Shown: one piece after another, positions 11,321 through 20,583 of the stretch
Position numbering within the stretch: position 1 is the stretch's first letter
How the letters are laid out: the number at the start of each line of letters is the position of its first letter
Source of the DNA: Dugong dugon
Taxonomy: Eukaryota > Chordata > Mammalia > Sirenia > Dugongidae
Reading direction: 5' to 3'
DNA length: 64,000 bases
NCBI GenBank assembly: GCA_030035585.1
Contig: CM057473.1
Coordinates: forward strand, 6,746,501 to 6,810,500
The notes under the pieces: generated by a model
What the model was told of the DNA's origin: nothing
What the model saw: the letters and a program-made list of their open reading frames with translations, nothing else
Databases searched by the model: none
Program-made: the position numbers and the translations under genes

Positions 11321-11599
11321 ATATTATAATTCAATATATTAAAATACCTTTGAGTTCATTGGTCATGTCCAAAGCAACAGCAAATACTTTTTGTGAAAGC
11401 TTTAAAATCATTTAAGCTATGAATAGGTATAATTATAAATGGTTGTTATTGTCAACTTCTGTTCCACTAATGAAATACCAGTATAAGCCCCATATGGGTA
11501 GGAAGTAGATGTTTTGTTTATTACTATATGTCTCCAGTGCCTAAAGCAGCATCTAGCCCAAGGGAGGTATTCAGCATATGAATGAGTTAATACTAGACT

Positions 11600-11768
11600 T
11601 CTGTAACAACTAACCTAAGGGTTAGAGGTTCAAACCCAACCAGCAGCTCCATGGATGAAAGGCCCGGTGAACTGTTTCCATAAAGATTACAGCTAAGATA
11701 ATTCTATAGAGCAGCTATACTCTGTAACACATGGCGTCGCCATGAGTCATAATCAGTTTAAACAGTGA
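11600..11768 (+). mobile_element. AfroSINE, degraded
   Basis: The head is mostly lost. CTAACCTAAGGGTTAGAGG, CAGCAGCTCCATGGATGAAA, GTTTCCATAAAGATTACAGC and GGCGTCGCCATGAGTCATAA remain in order. It abuts another AfroSINE in the same orientation. Confidence 0.8.
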
Positions 11769-11772
11769 CTGG

Positions 11773-11978
11773 AGAGTTCCTGGCTGATGCAAATGGTAGA
11801 CACTCTCTGCTGCTAACTGAAGGCTAGCAATTCAAATCCACCCAGAGGCACCTCAGGAAAAAAGACCTGGGGATCTACTTCCAACAACTCAGCCGTTGAA
11901 AAGCCTGTGGAACACAGCCCTACACTGACACACACACGTGGTGGCTAGGAGTCGGAATCAGCTGGTTGATTAAATAGT
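11773..11978 (+). mobile_element. AfroSINE, CCCAGA-module subtype
   Basis: GAGTTCCTGGCTGATGCAAA head, ATCCACCCAGAGGCACCTCA module, GGGATCTACTTCCAACAACT and CACACTGTG-type middle, ending GGAGTCGGAATCAGCTGG. Confidence 0.88.
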
Positions 11979-12118
11979 GATTTATTAACGTAAGTGACAT
12001 GCCTTAGGATTGAAATTTGAATAAAATTGAATAGCTACATATACAGTTAATAAGACAGGAGAGGGTCAAATGAAATTATGTTTTAAAATCCTTTCTGGAA
12101 GAAAAAAGTATTACTATC

Positions 12119-12634
12119 TGGCTTAGTTATCTAGTGCTGCTGTAACAGAAATACCGCAAATGGATGGCTTAAATAAACAAATTTATTCTCTCAGAGTTTA
12201 GGAGGCTAGAAGTTCTAATTCACGGCGCCAGCTCCAGGGGAAGGCTTTCTCTCTCTGTTGGCTCTGGGGGAAGGTCCTTGTCATCAATCTTCCCCGTAGA
12301 GGAGATTTTCAAGGCAGGAACCCCAGGTTCAAAGAATGTGCTCTGCTCTCGGATCTTCTTTCTTGGTAGCATGGGGTCTCTCGGCTCTGCTTGATTCTCT
12401 CTTTTATATCTCAAAAGAGATTGACTCAAAATAAAACCTAATCCTGTAAATTGTGTCCTGCTTCATCAACATAACTGCCTCTAATCCTGCCTTATTAACA
12501 TCATAGATGTTAGGATTTACAACACATAGGAAAATTACATCAGATCACAAAATGGAGGACAAACACAGGATACTAGGAATCATGCCTAGTCAAGTTGACA
12601 CACATTTTGGCAGGACACAACTCAATCTGCAACA
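12119..12634 (-). mobile_element. solo LTR of the ~520 bp family
   Basis: Fossil solo LTR, inverted: GCTTAGTTATCTAGTGCTGC at its left end and GACACAACTCAATCTGCAAC at its right. The antisense polyadenylation and TATA regions are recognisable (TCTCTTTTATATCTCAAAAG). Flanks CTATC and CTACC fit a 5-bp target duplication with one change. Confidence 0.87.
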
Positions 12635-13299
12635 CTACCACTATCAAAAATTTACTAATTTGAGTATTGCTGTAAGATCGGAGGAATATTTTGGATTTGT
12701 TTATTATCTAGAGTCTTTTTTATTGAGGGAAAAAAAAGTTTTTCAAACTGAATTGTGTAACTGGTTTGTTATTGGCTGACTGATTTGTTGATTTTGAATA
12801 AACTGGGCCATTCAATCACACCAAAAAGGCCTATGTAAATGAAAACATCAATGCCCATTAAAAGTTCAATTAGTATTTATAACAATTTATAGATCAGTTT
12901 TACGTAAAATTTATGATGCAACAGAATTATAATTTCATAAGCTGTAAGCACCATTCATAGTATATTGGGATGCCTTGTAAAATAAATGCATCCAGTAAAT
13001 TTAGGCCTGTTTTGTACACTTCAGAACACAATTTTATTATTTATTTTAAATTATCACAAACATTTATGCAATTTTTTTCATTATTCTGTAATTTATAGAA
13101 TATTAATTCCTTAGTTGACAATGCAACTCCCAACTATAATAGTGTTCCTATAGAAAAATACTGATTTACAACAAAGTGTTTTCACAAATGTCCAAGTTTA
13201 TATTGTAGTACAAATGAGTGATTACCTATATCAGTGATCACTTGATGACTGCGGCTACCTGGAGCAGTGTGATGAGAAGGCAGGCTGGCACAACAGAAG
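12635..13299. other. AT-rich single-copy sequence
   Basis: Strongly AT-rich with long A and T runs. No repeat family or coding pattern recognised. Confidence 0.45.
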
Positions 13300-13536
13300 C
13301 ATTCTCATCATTGATTAGTGGTGCCTGCATGGATATCAGAATGAGCACTTTCATCATTGATTAGTGATCCCTGCACAAGTATCAGAATGGGCACTCTCGT
13401 CATTGATTAGTGATGCCTTCATGGGTATCAGAATGAGCACTCTCATCATTGATTAGTGATGCCTGCACGGGTATCAGAATGTGGACTCCCGTCATTGATT
13501 AGTGTTGACTGTGTGGGTGTCAGAATTGGAAAGCTA
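13300..13536. repeat. 46-bp minisatellite, five copies
   Basis: CATTGATTAGTG recurs at 13309, 13355, 13401, 13447 and 13493, exactly 46 bp apart. Each copy continues with a diverged TGCCTGCATGGGTATCAGAA and GCACTCTCAT. No SINE sequence is visible in the unit. Confidence 0.95.
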
Positions 13537-13734
13537 TTGCCCCATCTATCTGACATCTCTGACCTACATTAACAAACATTTAAGAAGCAAAAAATGTGTA
13601 TTAGCGACTGCTTTACTGACCTGAATTAATTTAGCTTTACAAAGTGTCAATTCTCTTGGAGTTGTTTATCCACTGGAAGAAAATAATTTTCTTCTTAGTT
13701 CTCAAAATGTACAAGACAGGTGAATTAGTTAGCT

Positions 13735-14110
13735 GCCTTTGGTCCAGTCAAACTAGCTTAAAACCTAAAGGAGATTTACTGGCTCACAAAAGTTGAAGTT
13801 TGAGGTGGGTCAGGCTTTAGGGTCAATTTTCTCAGTGTCTCAATGATAGCATCAAGGAACTGATGGCTTCTGTCTGTCTGCTCTGCCTTTCACGCTGTTA
13901 GCTTTATGGTGGCAAAGTGGCTGCAAGAGTTCCAGGCTCCACAGCCACAAACTGCACTATTTATGATTGAAAGAGCAAAGCCTTGCCCTAGCATTCTAAG
14001 AACAAGGCCTTTGCTCTTTGTGGCTCTGTTAGGTCACAATACCTCTCCTGAGCTAATGGCTGTGGCAAGAGGAACGGTATGTGCTAAGTGACTTTTGCCA
14101 TCCAGGCTCC
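13735..14110. other. possible old mammalian repeat, family not identified
   Basis: TTTATGGTGGCAAAGTGGCT, AGAGTTCCAGGCTCCACAG and CTGAGCTAATGGCTGTGGCA occur in an order I associate with a dispersed placental repeat, but I cannot name it. The alternative is plain unique sequence. Confidence 0.3.
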
Positions 14111-14234
14111 GCTCCTACAGCTCGGAGTCGGCTCAGTTTCCCACGAAGTTCGTGGGCTGCACACCCCATCAAATATGTGGGAAATCATGAGAAGGGAAAA
14201 ATTAAGACATAAAGGCTGGGTAGGCAGCCAGAAA

Positions 14235-14437
14235 GGAGCTCTGGTGGGACAGTGGTTAAGTGCTTGGCTGCTAACCAAAAGATCAGCAGTTCAAACCTAC
14301 CCAGCTGCTTTGCGAGAGGAAAGACTTGGCAACCTGCTCCCATAAGGGTTAAAGCCCAGAAAACCCTGTAGGGCAGTTCTACCCTGTCATCGAGTGTCAC
14401 TTTGAGACGGAATTGACTCGACGGCATACAACAACAG
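14235..14437 (+). mobile_element. AfroSINE, long subtype
   Basis: GGAGCTCTGGTGGGACAGTG, TTGGCTGCTAACCAAAAGAT, GAAAGACTTGGCAACCTGCT, GGGCAGTTCTACCCTGTCAT. It ends GACTCGACGGCATACAACAA, closer to the RTE end (cacctaacaacaac) than to the usual AfroSINE GGGTTT tail. Confidence 0.9.
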
Positions 14438-14489
14438 GCTGCCAAAAGCGTCTACTCCATTACCTAAGAGACGGCCCTAAGAAGCAAAG

Positions 14490-14745
14490 CTACCTGGGGG
14501 TTAGGAGCACAGGCTCTGGAGCCAGACTGCTGGCATCTGAACTTTGCTTCCTCGTCTTACTAGCAGTGCAATCTTAGCCAAATTGCTTCAACTCTCTCTG
14601 CCTCAATTTCATAATCTGTAAAACGGGAGTAAGGATAATTCATACTGCCGTTAAGAGGACAAATGGCAATTATATATGTGACAAACTTAGAATAATACCT
14701 GGCATAGTGTAACTACCATACAATCCTTTGCTATTATTATTTTTG
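14490..14745 (+). mobile_element. MIR, nearly complete
   Basis: AGGAGCACAGGCTCTGGAGC, CAGACTGCTGGCATCTGAAC, CTGCCTCAATTTCATAATCT and GTAAAACGGGAGTAAGGATA follow the MIR consensus from tRNA-related head through the core to the 3' part (AGAATAATACCTGGCATAG). Confidence 0.9.
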
Positions 14746-14769
14746 GTGGCCTGGATGTATAATTAAAAA

Positions 14770-14988
14770 GTCCCTTTTTTAAATTAAAACGGTTTGCACT
14801 TGACTACTAACCTAAAAGTCAGCGGTTTGAACCCCCCCAGCAGTGCCGTGGAAGAAAGACCTGGAGATCAGCTTCAGTAAGGATTAAAGAAAATCCTGTG
14901 GAGCTCAGTTCTACTCTGCAACACATAGGGTCACCATGATTGGGGATTGACTCCATAGAAATGGGTTTATTTGGTTTGGTTTTGATGT
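14770..14988 (+). mobile_element. AfroSINE, GCACTCGACT-head subtype
   Basis: CGGTTTGCACTTGACTACTA head, AGCGGTTTGAACCCCCCCAG, GAAGAAAGACCTGGAGATCA, CTCTGCAACACATAGGGTCA and a GGTTTGGTTTTG tail. Its middle (CTTCAGTAAGGATTAAAG) combines features of the long and CCCAGA subtypes. Confidence 0.88.
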
Positions 14989-15052
14989 CTAATTAACCTC
15001 CCTCAGATGCTAATATTTCTTACATACATATGAGGATTTGCACGCTAGGATG

Positions 15053-15210
15053 ACCAAAAACCAAACCCGTTGCCATCAAGTCGGTTCCGACTCACAGTGA
15101 CCCTATAGGACAGAGTGGAACTGCCACATAGGGTTTCCAAGGAGGGGTCGGTGGATGCGAATTGCCTACCTTTCGGTTAGCAGCCCAGCTCTTAACCACT
15201 GTGCCACCGC
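15053..15210 (-). mobile_element. AfroSINE, short subtype
   Basis: ACCAAAAACCAAACCCGTTG tail, GACCCTATAGGACAGAGTGG, TTTCCAAGGAGGGGTCGGTG, TTTCGGTTAGCAGCCCAGCT, ending CACTGTGCCACCGC. Confidence 0.93.
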
Positions 15211-15645
15211 ATGGGAAAATTCACAAACTCCTTGTAGTCCACAGTCCTAGAAGTGCTCAGGAGCAACTGATAACGTAGACTATGTCATTTCTTCCTATAG
15301 AGAAGGCATCACAATTAAATTGAAAGGTACTTGCCCTACTCTCATGCAGTGCAAAGCGCATTAACCTCCATATCTTGATATTATCATTTGCTGACTTTAA
15401 AACTAGATTCAGTTTCCATATTCATTCTATTCAAATAACATTGCACTCAGTGAAGAAAGTTTTGTGCTTTATTTTTATTTTTACAGTCAGTATTGAAAAT
15501 GGACCTTGCCCTGTTGTCTAATTAAAGCCATCTCCTTTTTCTCATGAAACACTTTGAGGGAAGCATTTTCAAGTCAAGTATAGAAACTAGACATACTGAT
15601 GAGCAAGGATAAGCAGCAATTCTTTAGATTCTCCTTTTCTCTGGT

Positions 15646-15805
15646 GGGAAACCCTGGTAGCACAGTAGTTAAGAGCTATGGCTGCTAATCCAAAGGTGAG
15701 CAATTTGAATCCACCAGGTGCTCCTTTGAAACTCAATGGGACAGTTCTACTCTGTCCAACCTTTCAGTTAGCAGTCAAGTGTGTTCACTGTTTGCACCTT
15801 CCAGA
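15646..15805. mobile_element. chimera of two opposed SINE heads
   Basis: The first part is a plus-strand AfroSINE (CCCTGGTAGCACAGTAGTTA to GACAGTTCTACTCTGTCC, 15646-15757). Without a tail it switches to a minus-strand CCCAGA-subtype head (AACCTTTCAGTTAGCAGTCA, GTTTGCACC). Both 3' halves are missing, as after a deletion between inverted copies. Confidence 0.8.
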
Positions 15806-15821
15806 TACTCCTTTATAAAGG

Positions 15822-16119
15822 GGTGTTGTTGTTACTGTTACTGCTGTCAAGTCAACCCCAACTCATGGCGACCTCATGCACAACAGGATTGGACCATTGT
15901 GATTCCTAGGGTTTCCACTGGCTGATTTTTAGGAAGTAGATCACCAGGCCTTTCTTCTGGTCCATCTTAGTCAGGAAGCTCCGCTGAAATCTATTCAGCA
16001 TCATAGCAACATGCAAACCTCCACTGACACATGGTGGCTGCACGTGAGGAGCATTGGCCAGGAACTGAACCTGGATCTCTCGCATGGAAGGCAAGAATTC
16101 TACCACTGAATCACCAATG
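15822..16119 (-). mobile_element. SINE with tRNA-Gly-like head and RTE tail
   Basis: On the minus strand it begins CATTGGTGATTCAGTGGTAG, AATTCTTGCC, then CCAGGTTCAGTTCCTGGCCA, matching tRNA-Gly (GCC/CCC type) with recognisable A and B boxes. The body follows (GAAGAAAGGCCTGGTGATCT), then the RTE-like end (GACTTGACAGCAGTAACAGT). The anticodon position reads TCC. Nearly full length, with an internal deletion relative to the 53.05 kb copy's family. Confidence 0.85.
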
Positions 16120-16854
16120 AGTGGGAGAAAAATAGTAGCCATCAGAGCTGGGAACTTGTAAATGGGAAGATAAAATAAATATTTCCCCCTAACTTATCGG
16201 TTCTCCAAGGCAGCCAGACAATTGTGACTTTGAAAGGAGCTGAACAACATCTTCACGGAGGTAGGGAGGTAGTAACCCACCCCTCGGCTCTGTGGAGTCC
16301 ACATACAAGTATATGTGCCTGAACAAGGCCAAACACCAGCCCGTGGACATGCTCTGAGGAAGAGCCACCAAGATCCCTCTCAGCAGCCTCCATCCAGCAC
16401 TGCCTTTGGGGTTCATAGTGGGGGCCAGTCCCAGAAAAATCTCTCATCTCACCACGGGGCATTCTCTGGAAGTTTGTTGACTCTTCTCTGAATCCTGCGC
16501 CATGCACAGGAGTCAGGAAATGGAAAGAATAGTTGTAAGATGTTCATTTGCTTATGTAGTGCATACGGAATTGCTGATTAGTTTGGCACTTAGATATATG
16601 CCTTAATATTTTTCTTGTGAGAGGTGAATAAATTCCCCCTGCAGGAACCATAACTATGGCATTTCTGACTTGTCAAAATGCTCTTTTTTGCATTTCATAA
16701 AATCATTTTAAAAAATAAGTAAAGGATCAAATCTCACCTAGGAAGCCATGGAGAAGCTGGGAAGACTGAGTTGTGGCTGCTTCATAAGGACGGGCCTTGG
16801 CTTCCTGCACTAGCCTTATCTTCCATGTGACTGCCACATTGTCTACTAAGGTGT
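16120..16854. other. single-copy sequence, nothing recognised
   Basis: Somewhat GC-richer around 16.2-16.5 kb, with overlapping minus-strand frames of 75-84 codons. No protein family or splice context supports a gene. Confidence 0.4.
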
Positions 16855-17062
16855 GATTAGCCCATGGCACAGATGGTTAAGCACTTGGCTACTAACCAAA
16901 AGGTTGGTGGGTTGAATCCACCCAGAGATACCTGGTGGAAGAAAAGACCCGGTGAAGAACTTCTAAAAGATGATAGCCTTTGAAAACCCTGTGGACCACA
17001 GTTCTACTCTGAAACACGTGGGTCTGCCATGAGTCAGAGTCAGCTTGCTGGCAACTGGTTAG
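16855..17062 (+). mobile_element. AfroSINE, CCCAGA-module subtype
   Basis: CCCATGGCACAGATGGTTAA, CTTGGCTACTAACCAAAAGG, TCCACCCAGAGATACCTGGT, CCACAGTTCTACTCTGAAAC, ending GTCAGCTTGCTGGCAACTGG. Confidence 0.92.
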
Positions 17063-17194
17063 TCCACTCATCTGGCCTAAACTCTCAAATATTCACATCT
17101 CATCCAGCCTTCAGGTCTGAATAAAACTACAGCATCATGTAATGAAATTGTGCTCTTTGTTCGAGGTTTTGGATAATTAATCAGTTAATAAGCA

Positions 17195-17640
17195 ACCTTC
17201 ATATCTATAAGACTATGCTGGACACTGTGAATAATGACATAGTCTCTCCAGAAGCACGCAACCTATTGTGAGTCATATAAAAATATTAAAGAACTATTAG
17301 GGATCAGATTCTAAGTGGTAATTGAGAAAATCAGTTAGTATGGACTTCATGTCAGCTGGATTGGTCAAGATACCTTTCTTGGAAGACACAAGGATTGAAA
17401 TGTGTCTTGGATGATGGATATGCAGCAAGGGATTATTCTGAGTCTCTCTTTCCATGATTGGTATAGACACAGAGGGTTGAAATTACATTGCAGGCAGTAT
17501 GAATAACCTGAGCCAAACCACAAGGTCATCTTAGAAGGTTGTGTGAATGTAGAGAGCATGATGTCCAGTAAATCATGTCGGGAGGGTAGAGGGGAGGATA
17601 ATGAAAGCCAGACACAAAGATTCCCACTTGGTACAATGGA
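17195..17640 (-). mobile_element. probable L2 remnant
   Basis: ATTGAAATGTGTCTTGGATG, CAGAGGGTTGAAATTACATT and ATGAATAACCTGAGCCAAAC, in this order, recall antisense L2 3' sequence, but divergence is high. The alternative is unique sequence. Confidence 0.35.
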
Positions 17641-18366
17641 CGAGAGAGAGAGGTCAATTGTTGAAAGACAAAAGTAACAAGCCCGGTGCTTATTGAAGGC
17701 ATGTGGTGATAAAGCCTTAAATTAAGGTAGTGACAGAGACATAATGACTAAGGCAGGTCATAAAGATATTTTTATAAAAGGGAACAGCAGCGTTTGATGA
17801 CATTGACATATAAGAAGAGAAAGAAAGAATCCCAACTCCACAATTTTTGGACTGGAAGACGGTTGAGAATTCAGACATTGCTGTTCATGTTGGGACACTA
17901 CCCAATTCCTTCCAACAGTCGAGAGGACTTGTTTTCACTAATTGTGAGTATGACTGGAAACATCTCAGCTTCTGAAATTACTCCATCTATTTTTCCAGCA
18001 GGGACCAATGAGTGCCGTGATGTTTGTGAGAAATTCCTTGCATCTTTGAATTTCTGTCTCCCAGCCTGTCTTTACTCGTGTTTGGCTTCTCTCACGAACA
18101 CTAACAAAGTGCTTGAAGGAATGCTAATCTCTAACAAAAGAAAAAGAAGAGGAAGTAGAAGGTGTCATATTTAAAGGAAAGATGAGAGAACCGGTTTGTG
18201 GAGTAAAGCCCAATAAAATCATAGGTTATCATTGCCACAGGGTTAGGGTTGGTAGAAGAATAACACTTGTTTTTTCTCACCAATGAGTTTTGAGCTCAGA
18301 ATTGTTTCTGAAAGTGTTCGTGTCTCTGTCTATACATGTATAGTTGTAAACATATGCATATATATT
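17641..18366. other. single-copy sequence with a 126-codon open frame
   Basis: A plus-strand frame at 17794-18174 is one of the longest here not made of a known repeat. The product has no recognised domain and ends in a basic stretch (KRKRRGSRR). With no splice-site pair, promoter or family match I do not call it a gene. Confidence 0.4.
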
Positions 18367-18977
18367 GCTAGTGAGCCAATTCCAACTCATGGCAACCCCA
18401 TGCCTGTCAGAATAAAACTGTGCTCCATAGGGTTTTCAATGGCTGATTTTCCGGAAGTAGATTGCCAGGCCTTTTTTCTCAGACACCTCTGGGTGAAGTC
18501 CAACCTGCAGTATTTCAGTTAGAAGCTGAGCGCATTAACCCTTTACACCACCCAAGGATTTCCGTTAGAAGCTGAGCACATTAACCCTTTACACCACCCA
18601 AGGATTTCCGTTAGAAGCTGAGCGCATTAACCCTTTACACCACCCAAGGATTTCCGTTAGAAGCTGAGCGCATTAACCCTTTACACCACCCAAGGATTTC
18701 CGTTAGAAGCTGAGCGCATTAACCCTTTACACCACCCAAGGATTTCCGTTAGAAGCTGAGCGCATTAACCCTTTACACCACCCAAGGATTTCCGTTAGAA
18801 GCTGAGCGCATTAACCCTTTACACCACCCAAGGATTTCCGTTAGAAGCTGAGCGCATTAACCCTTTACACCACCCAAGGATTTCCGTTAGAAGCTGAGCG
18901 CATTAACCCTTTATACCACCCAAGGATTTCAGTTAGAAGCTGAGCACATCAACCATTTACACCACCCAAGGACTTTG
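18367..18977 (-). mobile_element. AfroSINE with a tandemly amplified head
   Basis: A normal minus-strand CCCAGA-subtype copy (GCCAATTCCAACTCATGGCA, CATAGGGTTTTCAATGGCTG, AGACACCTCTGGGTGAAGTC). Its 5' head, instead of ending once, is repeated about ten times with a 46-bp period. Confidence 0.92.
18519..18977. repeat. 46-bp minisatellite built from an AfroSINE head, ten copies
   Basis: Units start at 18519 and every 46 bp to 18933, each TTAGAAGCTGAGCGCATTAA then CCCTTTACACCACCCAAGGA and TTTCCG. The complement is the SINE head (ccttgggtggtgtaaagggt...gcgctcagcttctaa), including its A-box-like region. Central copies are almost identical; the last one or two are more diverged. Confidence 0.97.
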
Positions 18978-18982
18978 TGTGT

Positions 18983-19183
18983 GTGTGGCGCAGTGGTTAA
19001 AGCTCTCAGCTGCTAACCAAAAAGGTCGGTGGTTTGAACCCACCAGCTACTCCACAGAAGAAAGATGTGGCAGTCTGCCTCCTTAAAGATTACAGCCTTG
19101 AAATCCCTGTATAGCAGTGCTACTGTGTCCTATAGGGTCCCTATGAGTTGGAATCAACTCGACGGCAGTGGGTTTTTGTTCAT
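18983..19183 (+). mobile_element. AfroSINE, long subtype
   Basis: TGGCGCAGTGGTTAAAGCTC, CAGCTGCTAACCAAAAAGGT, GAAGAAAGATGTGGCAGTCT module, CTGTGTCCTATAGGGTCCCT, ending CAACTCGACGGCAGTGGGTT. It abuts the minisatellite through a short GT run. Confidence 0.93.
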
Positions 19184-19224
19184 ATGTATACGTATATATA
19201 TGTGTGTATGTATGTTTGTAAAAC
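19184..19224. repeat. TA/TG microsatellite
   Basis: CATATGTATACGTATATATA then TGTGTGTATGTATGTTTGT, lying between two SINEs in opposite orientation. Confidence 0.88.
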
Positions 19225-19387
19225 TGAAAAAAAAAACAAAAAAAAAACTTTTTGCCATCAAGTTGATTCTGACTAATAGTGACCCTATGAGATAGAGTAG
19301 AATTGCTCCATAGAGTTTCCAAGGATTGCCTGGTGGATTCGAACTGCCAACCAGTCGAGCTCTTAACCACTGTACCACCAGGGCTCC
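19225..19387 (-). mobile_element. AfroSINE, short subtype
   Basis: A-rich tail (AAAAAAAAACTTTTTGCCAT), AGTGACCCTATGAGATAGAG, TCCAAGGATTGCCTGGTGGA, head CTTAACCACTGTACCACCAG, ending GGCTCC. Confidence 0.92.
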
Positions 19388-19466
19388 GTATATATTCGCA
19401 TGTTTGTGTGTGTGTATATATATATGTGTATGTGTGTGTATATATATATATGTATATACATACATA
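19388..19466. repeat. TG/TA microsatellite
   Basis: ATGTTTGTGTGTGTGTATAT followed by TATATGTGTATGTGTGTGTA and TATATATATATGTATATACA. It borders the head of the preceding minus-strand SINE. Confidence 0.9.
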
Positions 19467-19865
19467 TGAAAATTTGTCCAAAAAGTTATAGAACTTCACA
19501 TCCCTATATCCTCAAGCAGTCTTCTCATGGAAAGTACATAGCTGATCTCAATTGTATTGAAAGAGCTGCCAATCAGTACACACCAGTGGTCATCGCAAAT
19601 GGTGATGGATGGAGGTGTCACCAAATAAAAGTTTGTTCCCTTTCAGGTTTCAGCAAGTTAGTGAAGTCTGAATTCAATCTGAGTACTTGATTCAAGCCCC
19701 TGAACAATAGCCTGAGTAGAAAGAAATGACGTGTGACTTTTTCTACTCTTTAAAATAGGTTGGCTATATTCAAAAAAAAAAAAAAAAAGATTAGTATCCC
19801 TTTGAAGAATAAGTCAAAAAATAAATGTGTGGATTGGGGTACAGTGTGGAAGAAAGGTTGCATTT
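19467..19865. other. single-copy sequence with a poly-A run
   Basis: A run of about 17 A lies near 19,772-19,788. No family recognised. Confidence 0.4.
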
Positions 19866-20010
19866 AAAAGCATTCGTCACTAATCAGCCGTGTGATCTTG
19901 GATGTAACATGTCATCCCAGTCAGCCTCTGTTTCCTCACTTGTAAAATGGGAGGGTTGAAAGTGATGATCTCCAAAGTCCTCTGAATCTCAAATCTCTTG
20001 TAATACTTTA
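19866..20010 (+). mobile_element. MIR fragment
   Basis: CAGCCGTGTGATCTTGGATG followed by GCCTCTGTTTCCTCACTTGT and AAAATGGGAGGGTTGAAAG matches the MIR core and 3' flank. Confidence 0.82.
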
Positions 20011-20309
20011 AGGTGGGAGTCTCATGACCCATCGTTTGCAAACTAGTTGTTGGCATCAGAATTGTGGTGTTGGAAAACCAGAGTAACTAATATTCTTTGT
20101 CCTTTCACATGAGATGCTTGGCCCTTTGACACACTCAGCATCTACCACTGTTCCTCTCTCCCCTCTCGCTGCACTGAGTTTGCTCTTCCCAGTGCTCCCA
20201 CCATCCCTGATGGCCTCCTTCTCTGAACTCCACTCCCCCTTTTAGCTTGTCTAAGCACAGTGTCTATATATTTTTTGCTCACTACTTCTGTGATTGCTTT
20301 TTTTCTCCC

Positions 20310-20425
20310 AATATACTATACGATCTTTGTGGTATAGACCATGTCTTATATTTTCTTGTGTTCCCCACACCATCTGCCCTAGTGTTAGACACAGAGCAGG
20401 TGTTCAGCAAAACCATGATGGGTGG
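20310..20425 (+). mobile_element. L2 3'-end fragment
   Basis: TATAGACCATGTCTTATATT, TTCCCCACACCATCTGCCCT and TTAGACACAGAGCAGGTGTT resemble the L2 3' end (accatgtcttattcatctctgtatccccagc ... taggtgctcaa). Confidence 0.6.
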
Positions 20426-20583
20426 GAAGGTTGGTTCATTTAATTAACAGGCACTTCACTTTCATTTGAAGAACTCTCAGTCTAATGGGCTGAGCAAATA
20501 GGAATCCATCAAACACAATATATGAACATTATACCTATAATATCAATCTTAGAAGAAACATAACTGGAATGCTCTTTCCAAGT

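Noticed and set aside
17794-18174. 126-codon plus-strand open frame as a gene
   Set aside because: No family resemblance, no splice or promoter context, and length is within chance for this much sequence.
18519-18977. Regular direct repeats resembling a CRISPR array
   Set aside because: There are no unique spacers. Units are contiguous 46-bp copies of a SINE head in a mammalian genome.
19083-19499. 138-codon minus-strand open frame
   Set aside because: It runs through two AfroSINEs and TG/TA microsatellites; the product is mostly repeat-derived (YIYIYTHTYTYIYTHT).
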